NCBI GenBank assembly: GCA_010093605.1
Contig: MU004189.1
Location: forward strand, 379,834 to 443,833
Length of the DNA: 64,000 nucleotides
Source: Lophium mytilinum
Taxonomy: Eukaryota; Ascomycota; Dothideomycetes; Mytilinidiales; Mytilinidiaceae
Direction of reading: 5' to 3'
Shown: positions 61,101 to 64,000 of the stretch, piece by piece
Layout of the letters: every line of letters begins with the position of its first letter
How positions within the stretch are numbered: position 1 is the first letter of the stretch
Translations under genes and position numbers: made by a program
Notes under the pieces: generated by a model
What the model was told of the DNA's origin: nothing
The model's input: the letters and a program-made list of their open reading frames with translations, nothing else
Databases searched by the model: none

Positions 61101-64000
61101 GCCGTGGGAGGCTGGTGCGACGTGGAGACTCGAGAGCAGACGGGGAGCGGGTGCGACTTGCTTGTCAGCGTTGCGAGCAGATGATACGGCTTCGTGGAGG
61201 CCTCCAGCGAGTCCTCAGGCGCCGCGACTCCACCTCGGCTGGGCCGCCAATTGCACTGGCATGGATCCAGCGACGACGTGCTTGCCAAACGTGCCGACTG
61301 TACCACGGGCATGGAGTTGGACGTGGGCGCCCGCGCGGCGTGGTTGGCTCGTCGTCTTGCGGTGTGAGCGATGTGCTGGCGGCGCTAGGCCCGATGCGGC
61401 ACCCGTCCTTCACTGTCACGCCGCTGAGGTCAAGCCGGTCGCTCAACACCTTCTTGCGAATCGACGGCGGGCCTCTCGACATTCGATTGTCGTCGGCCAG
61501 GCCACAACCACCGCCCCGGGTCCTGGACGGCTGGAGACACAAGCCGCGAGGCCTGCGCAGCTGAAACCGCCCTGCGAGTACGAGCCTCGTTTTCTGTCAC
61601 CGCTCAGCGCGCAGGTCACGGCGCGCATCACGGGTTTTCCACGGGGTGGAGCTGTTGGCGTCCCTCCACATGCGAACCGCCCATCCTTTTGCCCAGCCAC
61701 AGCGGCCGGCTGCCTCTGTGTGCGTGCTGCGGGGACCGCTTCGCGCGCCAAACCACGTTCGCATCCATGATGGTTCGATCCCGCTAGCCGCGCAGCCTGG
61801 CGACTTGTTTCGACGTCGTTGCTGCCCTCACGCTGCTGCTGGGAGTGATGCTCGGCCCCGTGAGACGTGGCCACAAAGCCACGGCCGGTGGACAATGGGC
61901 ATTCTCTCTCGTGGTGCCACGGGCGTCGAGGGAGGGTAGACAATCCCCTCACAATCCCCTCAGCGCACGTAATCGAGCATGGGAGCGCGGCCTTGCTCGT
62001 CGGGCCAAGTCGCACAGGAGGCTGTCGGTGCGAGCTGTGGCGTCTGGCCCTTCGGCGGTTGCACTGAGGATTTCCCAGGCTGCAAGGGGAGTTGCACAAC
62101 GCCCTCGTGGACTGGAGGAATGCAAAAATAAAGGTGCATTGCACATCCGGCGCGAGAGGGACGGCGGGCTGGTTTGGCGAACCGGCGCCGTCGCCAGCGC
62201 TGCTGACCACCCTCGCCGTCGAGATAGGCAGGTTGTTAGGAAGGCCTCGCGCACTGTCACCTATTCCAGGCTCAGACATTCTCCCGTCAGCCAGCAGCGC
62301 CTCAATTGCCAGGCAGAGATTGTCGCAATCCGGCGATATGATGCCGTCGTATTAGCTCGCATCCAGGCGCGGGTGAGGATTCGAGCAATCTGGGGAACGA
62401 CTCCCGGATGACCTGACATCGGAGCCACTTCAGATTCAGGCGGTGGCGTCCAATGGCCGAGCGGCGGATTCTGCCTCTGCAACGAGACGTCAGGCTGGCA
62501 ACGGCAGACTCGGAGCAGTTGTCAGCGTTCGGCGCTCATTGGACGGCATGCTCGAAGCGTCCCGAATGAGCACTCGGGACAGCCCTCGGGATAGGTCGTT
62601 GGGCACGCCTTGCGGGCAATTCGCGGGCAAGTCGTAGCGGATGACGGTCGACGAGTGGCTGTCGGTACTCTGCGGAGATGGCGTGGAGATGGGACAATCT
62701 GCGACTTGGCCTCTTGCACGACGAGTGGCGGCTGGAAAACGAAGGGCTGTGGTGGTGGTGATGCTGATCGCGGTTCTCGAAGTGCGGCCTGGGGCTTCTG
62801 GCTCTCAGCGATCAGCTGCACCCCAAGGTCCGCTGGGGCTGGGGGGTCCCACGTCGCAGAGGCTTTCAGCGGCGGACATGGTTCCTGCAGCTGGAGAGCG
62901 ACGGCGGCGGGATCGAGGTTGCGGCTTGGACGAAGAGGGCGGAGTGGTTGGCTGTGTTTTGCCTGCACCTACCCGCGCTGCATATGCGTGTGATTTCAGG
63001 CCAATGATCCCTGCGCGCGCGGCCATTCCCGGGATGCGTCAAATTCGCTTGGTGGAGCTGCACCAGCGTTGCGAGATCAGTGCCACGGTGGGATTGTTGG
63101 TGTTGAGTTTTGCTGTTGGCTGTGCTGCGCTCAACCTCATCTCGCCCTTCTCCTGCTCTTACCACCTCGCTCTCCACCACGCTCTGCTCCTCAGCCAGCC
63201 AGCAGCCGAAGGGATTTGGAGAGCAGAGGGCCGGTCCAATCAGGGCCGGCCACGTCTTGCCCAGCATCACCGTTATCGGGGGCGCGGGCAGGCAAGCCAC
63301 GGTGGGCTTCTGGCGTTTGTAGGGCGACACAAACCACTCCTTGCAGTCCGGGAAGAGTCCGTCCATAGGCTCCGCATGCCACCGGGTTCGAGCGCTGCTG
63401 CCGACCACCAGCCGCCCGTGTGTCTCCCTCCATTTTCTAGCGCCGAAGATGCCAAAGACCTCACCTCTCCACACCTCTGTCCACACCACACCACCGAGAA
63501 CATGCGAGCCGCTGATCCTCCCGTTTTGCCGCCATCTTCTTGAACCGAACCTCCCCGTTCTCACCGCTGTTCTAGTCCTGCCCGAGAAACCCATCTTCCC
63601 AGTCTTCCCCTTCCCTTCCGTCCCCTCCCCGTCCTCGCAAGATGCCCGGCCTAGCAATCCATTCCCCCCAGCACGCTCTCTACCCCGCCCGGGTCCCGAC
63701 ACGGCGAATTTGGGGGCCACAGGGTGCGCCGCTCCGTCCCAGGGCCGTCGAGGGCCCACGGCCTGTACATGGCTCACTAAATGCTGAAACAAGCCGGTGA
63801 TTGCTCATGTGCAAGACTCGCTAACGGCGTGCCGTCGTCTGACGCCAGCTGGTCTCGAAGAATAAACGTTGAGAGCAAAAGAGCCGCGTCCTTCGCTTGC
63901 CATGACCCGCATGCGCGGCACGACATACATACCTGCATCCGTCGCCAGTCTGCATCATGTGCCGTCGCCCTCTCACAGGGTTCTACTGCAGCAGCGAGAC
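58164..64000. other. GC-rich 5.8 kb region upstream of StuA, no supported gene
   Basis: Base composition is visibly higher in G+C than elsewhere, especially from about 59,000 to 63,800, with Arg/Pro/Gly/Ala-biased frames open on both strands (longest 323 codons on plus, about 308 on minus). None shows a domain or clean splice logic, so I treat the ORFs as chance. StuA has long upstream regions and leaders in other fungi, so promoter, 5' UTR or long non-coding RNA functions are plausible. Confidence 0.5.

Noticed and set aside
62866-63792. 308-codon minus-strand ORF upstream of StuA
   Set aside because: No recognisable motif, Arg/Gly/Trp biased, and overlaps comparable open frames on the plus strand.

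Overview
This is a 64 kb piece of a filamentous ascomycete genome (Pezizomycotina, probably Dothideomycetes; class level is a guess from overall gene style). The evidence is the dense gene layout with many short introns (about 45-70 bp, GT..AG, several with RCTAAY-like branch sites), plus a StuA/APSES regulator, a HET-domain protein and an Atg26 sterol glucosyltransferase with GRAM and PH domains. There is no bacterial-type operon structure. I rebuilt gene models exon by exon. In the complete models every exon junction keeps the reading frame and the family motifs continue across it.

Layout. 1-801: 5' end of an SLC35/triose-phosphate-translocator type membrane transporter (runs off the left edge). 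1093-1552: a two-copy 230 bp tandem repeat. 1780-4618: an uncharacterised protein and a Vps62 homologue. 5974-12043: two NAD(P)-binding SDR/epimerase-like genes separated by 3.6 kb with no recognisable gene. 13852-16094: a HET-domain gene. 17003-24648: housekeeping block with proteasome lid subunit RPN6, an F-box protein and the RNA polymerase II CTD phosphatase FCP1. 25857-32711: autophagy/vacuole pair ATG26 and a Pep4-type vacuolar aspartyl protease. 33544-40459: an Hsp70-like (actin-fold) ATPase gene flanked by two coiled-coil genes, the most system-like cluster in the window. 41103-44293: Golgi Ca2+/Mn2+ ATPase PMR1. 44545-49516: a divergent pair of uncharacterised genes, one a long coiled-coil protein with an internal 58-residue duplication. 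50623-51910: a small membrane/coiled-coil ORF next to a degenerate ~180 bp satellite. 52014-54249: fimbrin. 55753-57875: the developmental regulator StuA. 58164-64000: a GC-rich stretch upstream of StuA with no gene I can support.

Most genes are independent housekeeping functions. Themes that recur are vacuole/autophagy (Vps62, Atg26, Pep4), protein turnover (Rpn6, F-box) and actin/development (fimbrin, StuA), but I see no sign that these are co-regulated. The only candidate for an undescribed system is the Hsp70-like/coiled-coil neighbourhood at 33.5-40.5 kb. No tRNA, rRNA, CRISPR or intact transposon was recognised.
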